Assembly: GCF_900108055.1 (NCBI RefSeq)
Contig: NZ_FNWJ01000001.1
Span: 248,001-312,000, forward strand
Length of the DNA stretch: 64,000 nucleotides
Direction of reading: 5' to 3'
Source: Thermoleophilum album
GTDB taxonomy: Bacteria; Actinomycetota; Thermoleophilia; Solirubrobacterales; Thermoleophilaceae
Shown here: positions 62,857-64,000 of the stretch, piece by piece
Position numbering within the stretch: the first letter of the stretch is position 1
How the letters are laid out: every line of letters starts with the position of its first letter
The notes under the pieces: model-generated
What the model was told of the DNA's origin: nothing
What the model saw: only the letters and a program-made list of their open reading frames with translations
Database searches by the model: none
Program-made: the position numbers and the translations under genes

Positions 62857-63444
62857 TGCCTGCTGACTCCCTGCGCACGCTCGCCCGCCACCTCGACGTG
62901 CCGGAGCGCACCCTGCGCCGCGCCGCCGCCGAAGGTCTCGTGCGCGGCAGGCGCACAAGCGCGCGGCGCTCGCGAAGAGGACCTACCTGCGCCGGCACTG
63001 GCCGCTGCTGCGCGCGCTGCGCGACGCGCTGCGAACCGAGCCGAACGTGAGGCTCGCCGTGCTCTTCGGCTCGCAAGCCACGGGCCGAGCGACCGAGCGC
63101 TCCGACGTCGACCTTCTCGTCGCCTTGACCGACCCCGCGGCCGCGCGGGTGGCGGCCCTGACGGACGCCTGGAACGCCGGCTTGCCCGTGACGTGCAGAT
63201 CGTGCGCCTGCAGGACGCAGAGCAGGCGCCGTCCGTGATGGCCCACGCCCTCGAACAGGGGCGCCTGCTCGTCGACCGCGACGGCCGCTGGGCGCAGCTC
63301 AAGGCGCGCGAGGCGACGTGGCGCCGGCGCGCCGCGAAGGCGAGCGAGATGCCGCTCGCGCGCGCGATGCCCGACCTCGAGCCGTGGCCCGATCAGCCGG
63401 TGGCGCCGAGCGGGCGTCGTGCCAGCCAGCGGTCGACGACGTAG
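62857..63444 (+). pseudogene. HTH-nucleotidyltransferase (MNT-type) gene with two frameshifts
   Basis: Three frames together encode one protein of ~195 residues: an HTH start (MPADSLRTLARHLDVPERTL, RRAAAEGLVRG), then KRTYLRRHWPLLRALRDALR and the nucleotidyltransferase core RLAVLFGSQATGRATERSDV + DLLVALTD (GS...DxD), then LARDVQIVRLQDAEQAPSVM and LVDRDGRWAQLKAREATWRR. The second shift near 63168 is explained by a missing C (GCC CTG GAA CGC CGG CTT GCC); the first lies between 62940 and 62985 and was not pinned. MNT proteins serve as antitoxins with HepT; no HepT is visible here. Overlaps the DUF3817 gene by 52 bases. Confidence 0.75.
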
Positions 63445-63695
63445 CCGCCGAAGGGCAACACCGCACCGACGAGCACCAGGCCGGTCGTCCGAGTCGCCCA
63501 GCCGGCGCGCGACGCGAGGTTGAACGCCAGCAGGACGTAGGCGATGAACAGCAGCCCGTGCAGCGGACCGAGGATCTGCACACCGACGGGCTCGTCGTGG
63601 CCGTACTTGACGTAGGTCGCCACCAACAGGGCGAGGAAGCTCGTCGCCTCCGCCAGGGCGGTGATGCGGAAGGTGCGCTCCAGCGATGAGGTCAC
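63393..63695 (-). CDS. DUF3817-domain small membrane protein
   Basis: 100 residues from a GTG at 63695; the open frame begins upstream but that part is not typical. Three membrane helices: RITALAEATSFLALLVATYV, PLHGLLFIAYVLLAFNLAS and TGLVLVGAVLPFGGYVVDRW, with YGHDEPVGVQILGPLHG typical of DUF3817. Function unknown. Overlaps the nucleotidyltransferase remnant convergently. Confidence 0.85.
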   Translation of the reverse strand: MTSSLERTFRITALAEATSFLALLVATYVKYGHDEPVGVQILGPLHGLLFIAYVLLAFNLASRAGWATRTTGLVLVGAVLPFGGYVVDRWLARRPLGATG

Positions 63696-63797
63696 GGGCA
63701 GCGACTCTAGCGTCCACGGCGTCGCGGGATCCCGTGTCGCCGGGCGCCCACGCGGCCGCTGCAACCCGCTTCGACGTAGCATCTTGGTCGTCCTGTG

Positions 63798-64000
63798 ATG
63801 CCCACCCCGCGCTCGTCGATCTGTCTTTTCGCCGTGGCTGCCGTGTTCGCCGCCTGCGGTGAGCGCGAACAGCCCAGCGCGGTGCGTGCCGGCGCGGCTT
63901 CGCTGGCGAAGCTGCGCGAGACCGACCCGGACGCAAGCCGGCTGCTGGGCGGCCGGCTGGAGGAGTTCCGCCGCCGCCTCAAGGCGGCGCGCGGTCGACC
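63798..64000 (+). CDS. Lipoprotein, probably TlpA-like thiol-disulfide protein (3' end outside window)
   Basis: 67 residues visible from the ATG. A signal ending in a lipobox (LFAVAAVFAACGE), then AVRAGAASLAKLRETDPDAS, RLLGGRLEEFRRRLKAARGR at the window edge. The last residues resemble the stretch before the VVVNFWASWC motif of TlpA/ResA-like thioredoxins, but that part is not in the window. Partial gene. Confidence 0.55.
   Translation, partial: MPTPRSSICLFAVAAVFAACGEREQPSAVRAGAASLAKLRETDPDASRLLGGRLEEFRRRLKAARGR

Overview
The window is high-GC bacterial DNA, most likely from an actinobacterium of the Thermoleophilia type (Solirubrobacterales, Gaiellales or Thermoleophilales). This is inferred from gene content: an F420/FMN luciferase-like oxidoreductase, an ergothioneine pair (egtB-egtD), a KorAB 2-oxoacid:ferredoxin oxidoreductase whose alpha chain carries a fused gamma domain, RskA-type anti-sigma and ECF sigma factors, and secreted repeat proteins of a type common in that class. 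No tRNA, rRNA or CRISPR array was found. Genes are tightly packed on both strands and no gap without a gene exceeds 300 bases. The longest gaps (about 200-240 bases, at 7117-7345, 26642-26880, 34714-34946, 35634-35844, 49307-49512 and 54757-54960) are mostly promoter or terminator regions.

Layout. 1-7.1 kb: the tail of an ArsA-type ATPase, a HEPN-like protein with its HxlR regulator and a near-ideal operator, a SpoIVB(S55)-like exported protein, PilT, and the primary sigma factor. 7.3-16.3 kb: a diguanylate cyclase, GlpX, an LLM oxidoreductase, dodecin, EgtB-EgtD, a thiolase and a glyoxalase-like protein. 16.3-24 kb: a secreted protein, two MDR dehydrogenases, a lipase-like hydrolase, MtnA coupled to a DUF1152 protein, and a SAM methyltransferase. 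23.7-29.8 kb: a redox hub in which korAB diverges from a three-gene proton-translocating transhydrogenase operon (pntAA-pntAB-pntB). 29.8-45.5 kb: a sugar kinase, small membrane proteins, an aldehyde dehydrogenase, an FMO, a secreted Cys-repeat protein, an ECF sigma factor fused to a zinc anti-sigma-like domain and a membrane segment, a heptose kinase-like GHMP protein, an exported GH1 glycosidase, an FMN alpha-hydroxyacid oxidase, and a membrane-inserted Rad50-like/Mre11-like pair (YhaN/YhaO type).

45.6-50.2 kb is the most system-like block: tatA-tatC-sigK-rskA read as one operon, bracketed by two ferritin-like proteins that each carry a twin-arginine-type signal. I infer a Tat export module wired to an envelope sigma/anti-sigma switch, with ferritin-like proteins as probable cargo. 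The sigK gene has an in-frame TAA at codon 62, and one ferritin-like gene has a frameshift.

50.3-60.8 kb: a divergent MFS exporter/TetR pair with an operator, a DUF429 protein, a secreted protein with four 51-bp repeats, a LuxR-type ATPase regulator (frameshifted), a secreted depolymerase-like hydrolase, and a GH79 glycosidase that is both frameshifted and missing its N-terminal half. 60.8-64 kb: a foreign-looking segment with a tyrosine integrase, a Phd/VapC-type toxin-antitoxin pair under a palindromic operator, a broken HTH-nucleotidyltransferase gene, DUF3817, and the start of a lipoprotein.

Five genes between 47.3 and 63.5 kb carry single-base disruptions. The three best-resolved frameshifts each look like one missing G or C, and the GH79 one sits in a homopolymer like the LuxR one. 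Real decay and sequencing error must therefore be told apart before these are called pseudogenes.
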